Shown: positions 44,631 to 54,678, numbered from the stretch's first letter. The stretch: 64,000 nt of DNA from Andrena cerasifolii (GCF_050908995.1 NC_135119.1:2232001-2296000), one strand, 5' to 3'. Notes: a model not told the origin generated them from the sequence alone. Program-made: numbers and translations.

Positions 44631-46244
44631 GGGTTGCAATCCGCTGGGCATATGACAGAGCAGAACACGGATCCGAGTGGCGAAACGTCGGATCATTCGC
44701 GGGATGCCGGGCCCAGCGGTATGCAAGTCCAGAATGCAGACCAGAACGTACTTCAGCATTATCGCGGTGCTGGTCACAACTGTCAAGGCTCACGTTGTGT
44801 ATGCCAGAGGTACGAAAATGGCGAATTGGCAGCTGTAGTCATGAATCAAAACAGAAATAATCAAGAAAGAGACGACAGCTATCAGGATGCAGGTCGTGGT
44901 CCGCGGGGCTTCCAAAACCGACCTGGTGGTTCGGTGCAAGCGTACCCAAACCTTAATCCAAATTATCAGAATCCGGTGGATTTGGTACATAATTATAATC
45001 GCAATAGACAGGCGCAGGAACCAGAAGAGAATATTTACGAGAGATTGGACAATGACGACGACGGAAACGATGAGAACAATGTTCAAGTTGGTCGTAATGA
45101 ACCTCCAAATAATCAGAATAACGTGACTGGCCATATGTACGAGAGAATAGATGATCGATATTCTTACAGTGGCCGAACGTATTCTCGTTGTTACAGATAT
45201 CACATTTTGAATCACATTGCTGTTTCGAATTTTTTAAATGACACGGAATCTAGAAACTTAAACCACTACGACCAACCCAGACAAATTTACTTAGACTCGC
45301 CACGATTATCAAACCAGTTCTGTCAAACTCGTTTAGGGAGATTAGGTCGGAATTGTTTTTCTACTGTAAATATTGCTTACGCATCGACTGGACGTACAAT
45401 TTATCCGCTTGGTTACAACTGCATGTGTTGGTTCTGCAGGCATTTAGATACAAGGTATTTGTGCCATCATTGCCATACCTTACATAACAGATTACGCTAT
45501 CAAGATGAACTGGCAGGTAATTCCAGGCACTATATATATCAATTACCAAGAACCTGCAGGTGTCCATTTTGTCGTGGTGAATACTCGTACGTGAAACTGC
45601 CATTTACATCTTGTCGGCATACCGAATCGTTGAGAATGGAATGTCAATGTAGAAATCCTAATAATTGCTCTTGTAGATGTAAAGTTCTGTCTAACTGTAA
45701 TTCTGCTACTCAACTCGGTCGATATCTCGATTGGATTAATAGAACTGGTCCATCGGTTAATAATCCACTTTACGCTACAATTCATATTGGTAGACCTTCT
45801 GTTTCGACTCTGGGAAATGCAGCTGGCGGAGGAAATCTGTCTAACAGTGTAGATCCTGGCGTTTCAACGTCAAATGCGTCAGCACCTACGTCTGCGAATA
45901 ACGAACCTAGTACATCCTCGAATGCCAGACCGATGTTTTCTTCACATAATCCATCCACTTCACACGCTTCTGTTTGTTCTGCTAATCGCTCGGCGGAACG
46001 TCAACACACGTGTGACGATTCCTGCATCAGAAACCAGAACGGTAGTGTTGCTGGCACCTGCCAGTTTCTTGGCAGATGTGAAAGAGTAGAATGTAATCAT
46101 GGCAGATTATCTGTACATTGGTGGTTTATAAACAAATGGTTGTCACCTTGGAATCCACACCATTTCGATAGAAATGTGGACGCTGTTCCTTCAATGGAAG
46201 AAGAACCCCGAGATCAGCAAGAGAGCGATAGTGATGATACTTAA
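44631..46244 (+). CDS. kel: In-frame kelch readthrough extension
   Basis: 537 codons in the same frame as the kelch exons, in the same exon, ending at TAA (46242-46244); the readthrough product would be 1159 residues. It starts Asn/Gln-rich and acidic, with two copies of a YERxD motif (IYERLDNDDD, MYERIDDRYS). Then comes a Cys/His-rich middle (extension residues about 265-370: CMCWFCRHLDTRYLCHHCH, CRCPFCRGEYSY, ECQCRNPNNCSCRCK), a Ser/Asn-rich linker, a further Cys cluster (HTCDDSC, CQFLGRCERVEC) and a Trp-rich, acidic end. The spacing suggests metal binding, but I recognise no named domain. It is not intergenic noise: no stop for 1.6 kb in AT-rich DNA. An alternative is separate initiation at ATG 44652. 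Confidence 0.8.
   Translation, partial: GLQSAGHMTEQNTDPSGETSDHSRDAGPSGMQVQNADQNVLQHYRGAGHNCQGSRCVCQRYENGELAAVVMNQNRNNQERDDSYQDAGRGPRGFQNRPGGSVQAYPNLNPNYQNPVDLVHNYNRNRQAQEPEENIYERLDNDDDGNDENNVQVGRNEPPNNQNNVTGHMYERIDDRYSYSGRTYSRCYRYHILNHIAVSNFLNDTESRNLNHYDQPRQIYLDSPRLSNQFCQTRLGRLGRNCFSTVNIAYASTGRTIYPLGYNCMCWFCRHLDTRYLCHHCHTLHNRLRYQDELAGNSRHYIYQLPRTCRCPFCRGEYSYVKLPFTSCRHTESLRMECQCRNPNNCSCRCKVLSNCNSATQLGRYLDWINRTGPSVNNPLYATIHIGRPSVSTLGNAAGGGNLSNSVDPGVSTSNASAPTSANNEPSTSSNARPMFSSHNPSTSHASVCSANRSAERQHTCDDSCIRNQNGSVAGTCQFLGRCERVECNHGRLSVHWWFINKWLSPWNPHHFDRNVDAVPSMEEEPRDQQESDSDDT
44634..44726 (+). promoter_or_regulatory. Nested RNA stem-loop 3' of the kelch TGA
   Basis: An outer stem TTGCA (44634-44638) with TGCAA (44722-44726), a two-base mismatch loop, then a perfect 9-bp stem CCGCTGGGC (44641-44649) with GCCCAGCGG (44711-44719). 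Inside, a separate 7-bp hairpin GATCCGA (44670-44676) with TCGGATC (44688-44694). The main stem starts ten bases after TGA. Structured RNA at this spacing is known to promote readthrough in several genes and viruses; its role here is inferred. Confidence 0.65.
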
Positions 46245-46871
46245 ACTCGAAGGTTCATGTATAACAATTTTTAATCTGGAATGCGTGATGTAGAGGTTTG
46301 CTGCAATTATCATAGTTGTTCAGGCACCAATAGCATTTCCCAATCATGAATTTTAAAATGATACAGAATTCAATATCCGCGTCCTCGTGTCTTTCACTAT
46401 TAGACCGTAATAAATTGTTGCAGTGTGTGATATCTGATAGAGTAACATATTTCTTCCTGTACAATAGATAAGTTAATATCAGTAATAATGTATTGGATTG
46501 TTTCCTTAACTGGTAATATTCATTTTATTAGGGAGTAAATGAAAAATCGCCAGGCCAATGATTTTCAGTCCTATTATTTAACATTAAAATTCTCACTTGA
46601 ATAATGTTATACATATTTGAAAAGAGTTCGTGCATGCAGTGACAATAAGATTGCTTTATATGTGCTCTGGTATTCCTAGATATTTACAATACTTAAACAT
46701 TTTGTAGATGTAAGTTTCGGTCACATAGTTGAAGTGTGGAATCGATTGTGTGTAAGAATAATCAAAGTTCTTAATATTGCCAATGTGTTCATAAACAAAC
46801 ATAAGAACTGTTTAATGTAATGATTTTATATTCTTTCGTAATGATTTTTAATTATTTTAGTATGCAATAAA
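46245..46871 (+). terminator. Kelch 3' UTR with poly(A) signal
   Basis: AT-rich sequence after TAA with a canonical AATAAA at 46866-46871; a second AATAAA at 47089-47094 could give a longer form. The cleavage site cannot be fixed. Confidence 0.55.
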
Positions 46872-47431
46872 AAGAATACAGCAATTTTATCACGTTAATC
46901 TTCAGTATAGGAAATTATGTGTCTTATGGACTATGTAATATTAAAAGATGTGTATTTTACTCTATAATGATGTATGATGTAGAGAAATTTTAACTTTTAT
47001 AATTCAGTTTTTTGGGTGCACCACTTTCGGACCATCACTGTTAGGCGGAAAGAAGAGAGTGGTTTCGGCTTATTTGTATAAGTTTGGCAATAAAAGTGTG
47101 GACACGAACAAACACAAATAAATAGTTTTAAAAACGAGCCGCATAGCAAATATTATATGTATTGTTGATCGGTTTTACGAAATACATACGACAAATTCAT
47201 TGTTAGTAATCTTTTAAATTGCGATTGAATACGTCAGATGTAAGGAGTTTTAATTTAAACTTAACAAGTAATGTAAATACAAATTTGTAGCACTTACAAT
47301 TTATAAATGATGATATTAAAGATTAATTGTCATGCTCCTTTCATATATTATATGCGATTTATGTCCGAAGATACGAAATTTCATATTAGTTTATGATATT
47401 TATATACCATATGTATATATGTATTACTAAG
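46872..47431. other. Intergenic or extended 3' UTR
   Basis: AT-rich, no gene recognised. Confidence 0.35.
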
Positions 47432-47433
47432 TA

Positions 47434-47635
47434 CTGTGCTCCGATGGAAAGAAGTCGGTCGAGAAACTCTAGGGTCCGCATATCAGGTCCGAATAGTATA
47501 TCGCTATTGGCTGGCGCGACAACGTCGACGAATACAAAGTAAGCAAACGGAACACGAGCGGCGGGAGCCAATGCGAGCGAAGAACCCCTCTTGCCCCTGT
47601 GACATTTCAATCGTCTTCTTTCCATCGGGCCACAG
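47434..47635. mobile_element. TA-flanked MITE
   Basis: 202 bp, ends CTGTGCTCCGATGGAAAGAAG and the inverted equivalent (two mismatches), with TA at 47432-47433 and 47636-47637. Confidence 0.7.
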
Positions 47636-47744
47636 TAGTTAGTATTAACTAGTCCTTATAAAATTTTTGCTTCTCAAGAAAGTATTTTATTCTTAAATGT
47701 TTCTGGTCTCTGACTTATGAACTGATCTTTCAATTATTTTTCTT

Positions 47745-48136
47745 CAACACCTGCATGAAAATGGGTGTTTTTTACGCCTGCTGAGCGGGAGCAAAATGAC
47801 CAAGTTCAGACGTATTTGCGTTTTCTACTTTTCTCCCATGGGAAAAAGACATTACACGCATGCGTATTCGCAATTTTTTTACTTTGCTCCCAAGGAAACT
47901 GCAGTTTGGCGTTACTCTGTGGTATGAAGATACATTTGTTCGACTAATCGTTATCGATCATGTGTATTTTTTTGCGAATCGCTCAGCAGGCTATCAAAAA
48001 CACGTTTCATGCAGGTATTGAAAAAAGTATCGTGCGTGACAAGGAACAGATGCGATTTTGCCTCCCGTGAAATGCTGCAAACTTCCCTCTCTTCGCAATC
48101 GCTTTCTTCTCTCCCTTGTCACGCAATCTACTACTA
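47745..48136 (+). mobile_element. Crypton-like element, internally deleted copy
   Basis: Shares its left end (AACACCTGCATGAAAATG), interior (CGACTAATCGTTATCGATCATGTG) and right end (TTGTCACGCAAT.TACTA.TA) with the copy at 60495-61126. It lacks the coding part seen there. A subterminal inverted copy of the first bases (TTTCATGCAGGTATTGAA) lies at about 48006, with about 110 bases of shared sequence beyond it, so the element does not end in simple inverted repeats. Confidence 0.45.
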
Positions 48137-48577
48137 AAAGTTTGATGTAATGTGAATACACATAGCTGCAAGAAATATATGTCTTTTAAGTATACCGTTT
48201 GAATTTATAAGGGTAGATTCGGACATTGTTAGATTTGTTATAACTTAGGGATTAATTCATATATAGAATTCACAATAGAACGGAACATCTGTAAGCCTAA
48301 TATACAAAATATTAAGGAGACATGTTCGATCAGTTTTCTGAACTATGTATAACATATTGGAACTTGATGGATTCACTAAATGTATATTTATTTTTCTTAT
48401 CTAGTAGTTGACGTTATAATTATATTATGACGAATGTTCAACTAAATAAAAAAATGTTATTGGAGAGAATATTATACAAAGAATGTTTCTTTTCAAACGT
48501 TACAAGTATTAACCAACTAGGAAATTATTACATTTATGTTTTTCTTAAACTGTAGCTATTCAATCTACATAAAGAAA
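48137..48577. other. Intergenic, nothing recognised
   Basis: AT-rich, no feature seen. Confidence 0.35.
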
Positions 48578-48838
48578 ACCCTGATAACCATCTGTCTCCA
48601 GTCTGACATCAGATTGGTAGCAGGGTCTGGCTCTGGCATGAGAGCGCAAAGTCTGACGTCAGAACCGTAGCAGACGGCAGAATCTGCTGCGGATTTGCTG
48701 TTGATCAGGCACTGACATCAGGCTCTGCACCTCAGAACGCAGCCATCTGCGGACACAGACCACTACGGTTCTGATGTCAGATTCTGCTGCCCAGATCTGG
48801 CTATCAAGGAAGAAGATTGATAAGTCGGCTGGCTGACC
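48578..48838. mobile_element. CCCTGATAGCC-family MITE, diverged copy
   Basis: Starts CCCTGATAACCATCTG and ends CAGATCTGGCTATCAAGG. The interior shares CAGAACCGTAGCAG and GACGTCAGA-type motifs with the copies at 49270-55140 and 59890-60269. Confidence 0.65.
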
Positions 48839-49269
48839 ACAGGACATTTTCACGCACACATTAATGCCACTCCTGTAGGTGTTTCCCCTCCACTACGAGT
48901 AGGATTTATTTAGGAATTCCAGACCATCTCTGATCGGGGTTATGGTGTCACAACCCATATTGCAGTGATAACGTTCCTGCAATATTGCGCGCACATCGAT
49001 GTGCAATGTTCCAGTGGCAACGCCCCAGCAATAATGTAGTGAAAAATTGTGGAAACATTACAACAATATTCTGAAGCAACTAAGACTTTGCCACAATTTT
49101 TCGAAATATGGACATGACGTCGAATGTATTCTACAGCGTGTTTCATTTAACTGGATACGCTAGAATATCTCGTTGGCCGTTGAAGATAAGAAAAAGTGTT
49201 ATCGTGAGAGTTGTTTGTACATGAAATTATGGAGGAGATTTGAAGATCAATTTAATTTTTTTTTAGATA
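48839..49269. other. Intergenic, nothing recognised
   Basis: Contains several short inverted motifs around GCAATATTGCG and GTGGAAACATT but no clear element borders. Confidence 0.3.
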
Positions 49270-49498
49270 GAGTACCCTGATAGCCAGATCTGGGCAGCAG
49301 AATCTGACGTCAGAACTGCAGCAGTCTGTGTCCGCATTTGGCTGCGTTCTGATGTGCAGAGCCTGAGGTGCAGTGCCTGATGTCAGATGGACATCAGATC
49401 GACAGCAGATTTCACCGTCTGCTAGGCACAGCAACAGCGCCATCTGAGGTCCAGAATTACCAAGCAATTGCCTACAGATGGCGCTGTTGCTGTGCCTA

Positions 49499-49783
49499 TG
49501 TGGGGAACGCGTCGTGCGGCTCCCTCTAGTCGGTTCCCCCACCTCGGGATGTTGAGTGGGGAGAGGAAGAGAACGGTGGTTTCGGCGCCATGGTGTCATG
49601 GCGCCATTGTCTGTAAGGATCCACCAGAGTAGGGCTGGAGTTCCAGCTCTCTCGCAGAGTACAAATATATACATTTCATATCGAGTTTAATAAGTTGGCT
49701 ATTCACTATCCGATCCTGAACACGTCCTTCTCTCCGTTTGATAAGTGGGGCAGTTAGCCCTAGGAGATTTGGCCAAGCCAACA
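49499..49783 (+). repeat. 5' LTR
   Basis: 285 bp starting TGTGGGGAACGCG and ending GGCCAAGCCAACA; identical by eye to 54692-54976. A TATA-like ACAAATATATACATT lies in the second half. Confidence 0.9.
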
Positions 49784-49784
49784 T

Positions 49785-49802
49785 TGGTGACCCCGACGTG
49801 AT
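49785..49802 (+). other. Primer binding site for tRNA-Trp
   Basis: TGGTGACCCCGACGTGAT, one base after the 5' LTR. It is the complement of the 3' end of animal tRNA-Trp including CCA, the same site used by Rous sarcoma virus. Confidence 0.85.
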
Positions 49803-50452
49803 TACGTACTTTGGTGATAAGTTCATCACCTTCTGGAGAGTATCTCTGTCGATATCCACGAGTTTCGTGGACGTGGTGCCGATCTGTGGCAAGAATTTTA
49901 CTAGAACATCCGCTGGATATTCTGACGGACCTTCTGGCGCCCTGGTCGAGCTTCAATTCACGAAGTTCGTTGCTGGTAAGAAACCACGTGCTTTCGCTGT
50001 GTGGTACACAGCGCACCGAGCCAATCACCGACATCGGGGCCCGTCCGTATCTACAAGGGGTCTTCGATTGCCGAATTGCGTGAAGCCATCGACACCGGCG
50101 CCTTCACATTTCCTGGGAGCTCTGTCGCCGAGGACATCGACATCGTCGCCGCCTACGACGCAGCGCTATCGCCGTCCGGCGCCGTGATGTGCGGCCGTTT
50201 CCATTGGGTGCTCTCCCGGTAGCGTTCCCGTGAGGTATTTGCGTGGTGCGTAGCCCCAAATTGCGTTTCATCTGAGGTGCCGCCATTTTATATTCAGCAC
50301 GTGTCTCCGGTCTCTCGAACTGCGTGGTTCGTTAAGTGCCGCCATTTTTGATCGTGTGGCGCCCCCTGTGCGACGGGATTTTCGAGAGGATTCGCGTTTT
50401 CCTCCGCTCGTGTTGGGAATTTTGTCGCGGTTTCGCGGGCGCCTCCGCCATT

Positions 50453-51370
50453 ATGACTGACCGGGATACCGCGAATTCGATAACCGGGGTTGAGGCTCAG
50501 TTACGTGAAGCGCAACAACGTTTGGCCGTGATGGAGGCTGAACGTGCCGCCGAGCGCTTATCGCTCGGGGTGCCCCGCATCGATGCGTATCGCGTACCGA
50601 AAATTCCGAACTTTTTCCGATCCGATCCCGCACTGTGGTTCGTTCAGGTAGAAGCGTCGTTGCGTAATTCGCGGATTAACGTAGAGAGCACCATGGCGGA
50701 CGTGGTGCTTGCCGCGTTGGATGCTGAGGTTGTTGCTTGTGTTAAAGACATCATTTTAATGTCTCCATCGCCGACGGACATTTACCAACGAGTTAAGGCT
50801 CGCATTACCGGGACGTTCGCGGCTTCCGCGGAGAGCAACCTGCGCAAATTGCTCAAAGGCCAAGTACTTACTGACGGCAAGCCGTCGCTGGTACTGAGTC
50901 GCCTCCGAAACCTTAACGGTGGTCAGTGTGACGACGCAGTGATTAAATCAATATTCATAGAACAATTACCTGCGAACCACCGGGCAATACTCGCGGCAAC
51001 AGGCACGGAAGACCTGGACAGACTAGCTGCAATCGCAGATAAAATCGCTGATAATGCGGGCACCGGTGACGTGCAAATTGCGTCTACCTCTAAGGCTTCG
51101 TCTCACCCATCATTGGAGGACGAGGTGGTGCGATTGGCATCTTGTATAGCAGAATTATCAAAAAAAGTGGAACGGTTGTCGAAGTCGTCGAACTCGAGTA
51201 GGTCGCGTCAACAGTCTCGTTCCAAGTCGCGCGCAGGCGGTGCAGGTCGACAGCGCTCCCAGTCTCGGCACAAGTCCGGGATTTGTTACGCGCATCGGAA
51301 GTTTCCGAACAACCCGACATCATGTCGCGAATGGTGCACGCATTTCTCGAGTTGGAAGGAAAAAAACTAG
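50453..51370 (+). CDS. gag: Gag-like nucleocapsid protein of the LTR element
   Basis: 305 codons. The start is ATG at 50453, giving MTDRDTANS; the longer open frame upstream has no ATG. Residues 1-45 contain a coiled-coil-like stretch, followed by a retrotransposon Gag core (about 50-220: KIPNFFRSDPALWFVQVEAS, LRKLLKG, LSRLRNLNG, FIEQLPANHRAILA). There is a Ser/Arg-rich basic region (about 240-275). At the C-terminus is a zinc-knuckle-like CHCC motif (C278-x2-H281-x9-C291-x3-C295) instead of the usual CCHC. Gag forms the particle and packages element RNA. The frame ends in TAG right after a frameshift heptamer. Confidence 0.9.
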   Translation: MTDRDTANSITGVEAQLREAQQRLAVMEAERAAERLSLGVPRIDAYRVPKIPNFFRSDPALWFVQVEASLRNSRINVESTMADVVLAALDAEVVACVKDIILMSPSPTDIYQRVKARITGTFAASAESNLRKLLKGQVLTDGKPSLVLSRLRNLNGGQCDDAVIKSIFIEQLPANHRAILAATGTEDLDRLAAIADKIADNAGTGDVQIASTSKASSHPSLEDEVVRLASCIAELSKKVERLSKSSNSSRSRQQSRSKSRAGGAGRQRSQSRHKSGICYAHRKFPNNPTSCREWCTHFSSWKEKN

Positions 51371-54300
51371 ACGTTCCTTCCTGCTCGGAGGCGTCCAGTG
51401 AAGGAATCGATTTACAGAACCGTCTCCATGTGCGCGACCGCGTAACAGGCCAGTTTTTTTTAATTGACACTGGCGCCGACATCTCCTTGCTTCCGGCGAA
51501 TCCAAGGATTGACGTTAAGCCTTCGGGTCGTAAGCTCTTCGCTGCGAACGAGACGCGGATAGATACGTTCGGCGAGTCCCTCCGCGAGTTGAATTTGGGT
51601 CTGAGACGTCCGTTCCGCTGGAATTTTTGTATCGCGGCAGTGCCGCACGCGATAATCGGGGCCGACTTATTAAAGCATTACGGTCTGCTCGTTGATTTGG
51701 GGAGACGTAGGCTCATTGACTCCGAGACAAAGTTGTATACTCTGGCAGTCGCTAAGGTCGTTCCCTTCCAGGCGGTCAGTTCAGTCGTTCCTGGCTCGGA
51801 TTTCGCCGGGTTGCTCGCGGAATTTCCGGAGATCACGGGATCTTCTCGGGTCGCGTCCCCGGGGGATGAGGGCGTTTTGCATTATATCATGACGACGGGT
51901 CCGCCGGTCGCTCAGCGTCCGCGGCGCTTGTCGCTCGAGAAGCTCAAAGCGGCGAAGGCCGAGTTCAGAGCCTTGGTCGCGGCTGGCATTTGCCGCCCAT
52001 CCAGCAGTCCATGGGCCAGTCCCATTCATTTGGTCTTAAAAAAAGACGGGACGTGGAGAGTCTGCGGCGATTACCGCCAATTGAACGCGGTCACCACGCC
52101 CGACCGTTATCCGACTCCCCACCTCTACGACTGCACCGTCAATTTGCAGGGCAAAAGCATTTTCACTTCCCTCGACCTCCATCGGGCGTACAATCAAATA
52201 CCGATGGTGCCCGAGGACATACAGAAGACCGCGGTATGCACACCCTTCGGATTATTTGAATTTTGCGTCATGACGTACGGTCTTCGTAATGCTGGCCAGT
52301 CATTCCAGCGCTACATCAACCGCGCGCTGGGCGATCTGGACTTCGCGTTCGTTTATATCGACGATATTTTAATAGCGTCATCCTCTCCTGAGGAGCATGC
52401 TGCCCATCTTGGGGAGGTGTTTTCTAGACTGAGGAAGTTCCACCTTCGTCTGAATGTGGACAAATGTGTCTTCGGTGTCCCCGAGTTAGAATTTCTGGGC
52501 CACACGGTCGATGGCAGGGGAATTAGTCCCACTGCTGATAAGGTCGCCGCGATTATGCAGTTCCCTAAGCCCACTAATATTGTGCAACTTCGCCGATTTC
52601 TTGGTATGGCGAATTTTTATCGTAGGAATTTGGCCCACTGCGCGTCCACTCAGGCGCCTTTGAACGCGTACCTTCGCGATTCGCGCAAAAATGACAAGCG
52701 GGAGATTGTTTGGACTGCTGAGGCGGAGAAAGCGTTTGACCAGGTCAAGGCTGACCTCGCCAACGCCGCCCTCCTTGTTCATCCGCGTTACGGCGCGGAC
52801 ATTCGTTTGGTGACCGACGCGTCGGATTCGGCTATCGGCGCGGTTCTTGAGCAGCGGTCCCCTTCGTCGGGGTGGGAGCCGTTGTCGTTCTTTTCGAGGA
52901 AGTTTTCGTCCGCGCAGGTGAATTATAGCACCTATGACAGGGAGCTTACGGCGATTTACGAGGCTGTGAAGTATTTTCGCCCTCTCGTGGAGGGTCGGGA
53001 TTTCGGTATAGTCTCGGATCACAAGCCCCTCATTTATGCGTTTCTTCAGAAGTCCGATAAAGCGTCTCCGAGGCAGGTGCGTCAATTGTCCTTCATTGCC
53101 CAGTTCTCCACTCGGATTGAGCACATTGCCGGAACCGACAATGTGGTGGCGGACGCGCTTTCACGCGTCGATGCGTTGCGTTTACCGGTCGAGGTCGAGC
53201 TGGTTCAGCTTGCAGAGCAGCAAGAGTGCGATGAGCAGCTAAAGCTGATTCGTGAAGCGAAGGATTATCCGTTGAAAATGAAAGCGATTCAATGGGGTCC
53301 TACCCATACAACGGTTTTTTGCGATATCACGGGCGAGGCAATCCGTCCCTACATTCCAGCAAGCTTGCGGGAGTTGGTTTTCGGGTTGTTTCATCGCCCG
53401 GCGCATCCGAGTGCGAGGATCACCGATCGTTTGATCCGCCAGCGCTATGTCTGGCCGGAGATGCATCGCGATATCGCGAAATGGTGCAAGACTTGCACGG
53501 ACTGTCAGCAATCCAAAGTATCGCGTCACGTGAGCCAGGTTCCGGGGCGATTTGTGGCACCCGACGGTAGGTTTGACCACGTTCACATTGACATTGTCGG
53601 TCCGCTGCCGGCGCAGAACGGGCTTAGCCACTGTCTCACGATGATAGACAGATTCTCGCGATGGGTTGAAGCGGTACCCCTGCGAGAGATTTCTGCTCAG
53701 GCCGTTGCCGAGGCATTTTTCGATTCGTGGGTCTCGCGATACGGTGCTCCGAAGATACTGACAACGGATCAGGGTGCTCAATTCGAGTCGAGACTGTTTA
53801 CAGCTCTGCTGTCGTTGATTGGTTGCGAGCGCATTCGCACCACGGCTTATCACCCCGCGTCTAACGGGATGATCGAGCGCTGGCATCGTGTGTTCAAGGC
53901 CGCAATCATGTGCCATGCTGACGCAAACTGGCCTCGCTCGCTGCCAACTGTCCTGCTGGGACTGCGATCTCACGTGCGATCCGACGTTGGTGCGTCCCCT
54001 GCCGAGTTCCTGTTTGGGACGACGTTGCGACTGCCTGGGGAATTCTTCCTGCCGGATGATTTCGTTCCGGATCCTAATATATTTGTTAACGAGTTTCGGG
54101 AGTATATGCGTCTGGTACGACCGGTACCAGTCGCGCACAAGTACAAAAAGCGCGCCTTTGTATTTAAGGAGTTGCACTCGTGTTCCCACGTATTTTTGCG
54201 GAATATGGTGAAGAGGTCCCTCGAACGACCGTATACCGGTCCGCATAAGGTTCTTCAACGCGTTTCTGAGCGGGTTTTCAGAATCGAGGTGAAGGGTGAG

Positions 54301-54507
54301 GCGAAGTGCGTATCGGTCGAGTTACTTAAACCAGCGCATCTAATAGCCGATGACCTTGTCGATGTCGGGTTACCCGACGGCGGGAACGTCGATGGCCCGT
54401 CCGTTGCCTCGCGTGCCCCTACCGTTCTGAGAACGTATGAGCGCAAGAGAATAACATTTGCACCGATGCCAAAGACAAACCAAACTAGTAATTTTAAGAC
54501 TGATTAA
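51283..54507 (+). CDS. pol: Pol polyprotein of the LTR element
   Basis: A 1074-codon frame in -1 phase to gag, without its own ATG; translation is expected by frameshift at 51361-51367, so the real product starts as Gag-Pol. Residues counted from 51283: aspartic protease with DTGA at 62-65; reverse transcriptase with YIDD at 358-361 and WRVCGDYRQLNA near 258; RNase H from TDAS at 511; integrase with an HHCC zinc site (H704, H708, C735/C738/C741) and DDE catalytic residues D770, D829, E865 (a D,D-35-E spacing). The order and completeness match Ty3/gypsy Pol. No internal stop. Confidence 0.93.
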   Translation: MLRASEVSEQPDIMSRMVHAFLELEGKKLDVPSCSEASSEGIDLQNRLHVRDRVTGQFFLIDTGADISLLPANPRIDVKPSGRKLFAANETRIDTFGESLRELNLGLRRPFRWNFCIAAVPHAIIGADLLKHYGLLVDLGRRRLIDSETKLYTLAVAKVVPFQAVSSVVPGSDFAGLLAEFPEITGSSRVASPGDEGVLHYIMTTGPPVAQRPRRLSLEKLKAAKAEFRALVAAGICRPSSSPWASPIHLVLKKDGTWRVCGDYRQLNAVTTPDRYPTPHLYDCTVNLQGKSIFTSLDLHRAYNQIPMVPEDIQKTAVCTPFGLFEFCVMTYGLRNAGQSFQRYINRALGDLDFAFVYIDDILIASSSPEEHAAHLGEVFSRLRKFHLRLNVDKCVFGVPELEFLGHTVDGRGISPTADKVAAIMQFPKPTNIVQLRRFLGMANFYRRNLAHCASTQAPLNAYLRDSRKNDKREIVWTAEAEKAFDQVKADLANAALLVHPRYGADIRLVTDASDSAIGAVLEQRSPSSGWEPLSFFSRKFSSAQVNYSTYDRELTAIYEAVKYFRPLVEGRDFGIVSDHKPLIYAFLQKSDKASPRQVRQLSFIAQFSTRIEHIAGTDNVVADALSRVDALRLPVEVELVQLAEQQECDEQLKLIREAKDYPLKMKAIQWGPTHTTVFCDITGEAIRPYIPASLRELVFGLFHRPAHPSARITDRLIRQRYVWPEMHRDIAKWCKTCTDCQQSKVSRHVSQVPGRFVAPDGRFDHVHIDIVGPLPAQNGLSHCLTMIDRFSRWVEAVPLREISAQAVAEAFFDSWVSRYGAPKILTTDQGAQFESRLFTALLSLIGCERIRTTAYHPASNGMIERWHRVFKAAIMCHADANWPRSLPTVLLGLRSHVRSDVGASPAEFLFGTTLRLPGEFFLPDDFVPDPNIFVNEFREYMRLVRPVPVAHKYKKRAFVFKELHSCSHVFLRNMVKRSLERPYTGPHKVLQRVSERVFRIEVKGEAKCVSVELLKPAHLIADDLVDVGLPDGGNVDGPSVASRAPTVLRTYERKRITFAPMPKTNQTSNFKTD
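51361..51406 (+). promoter_or_regulatory. -1 ribosomal frameshift signal between gag and pol
   Basis: Slippery heptamer A AAA AAC at 51361-51367, in the gag frame and directly before the gag TAG. A 6-base spacer follows, then a hairpin TTCCTTC (51374-51380) with GAAGGAA (51400-51406). Pol lies in the -1 frame and is open through this point (KKLDVPSC). Confidence 0.85.
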
Positions 54508-54678
54508 TGTTAGCGCGCGAATTATTTTGTAACCTGCGTTTGCAATGGATGCGTTGCGTAAGTGATAATGTTTTGTCGCACCATTAGCTTTACTGCATTA
54601 TTTTTTGTTTTCCTTCTTCTCTTCTTGTGATACAATATCTCCGTCGCGCGAAGTTTTATATTTTCTATCTGATATTCT
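54508..54678 (+). other. 3' untranslated part of the LTR element
   Basis: Short AT-rich stretch between the pol stop and the polypurine tract; no env gene. Confidence 0.6.

Noticed and set aside
44790..45215. 141-codon minus-strand frame
   Set aside because: Antisense shadow of the kelch extension, which has domain-like Cys patterning on the plus strand.
44652..46244. The extension as a separate downstream gene starting at ATG 44652
   Set aside because: It lies in the same exon and frame as kelch, with no promoter-like or intergenic sequence; readthrough as in Drosophila is the simpler reading, though internal initiation is not excluded.
53239..54258. 339-codon minus-strand frame
   Set aside because: It is antisense to the integrase region of pol, which is clearly the real coding frame.
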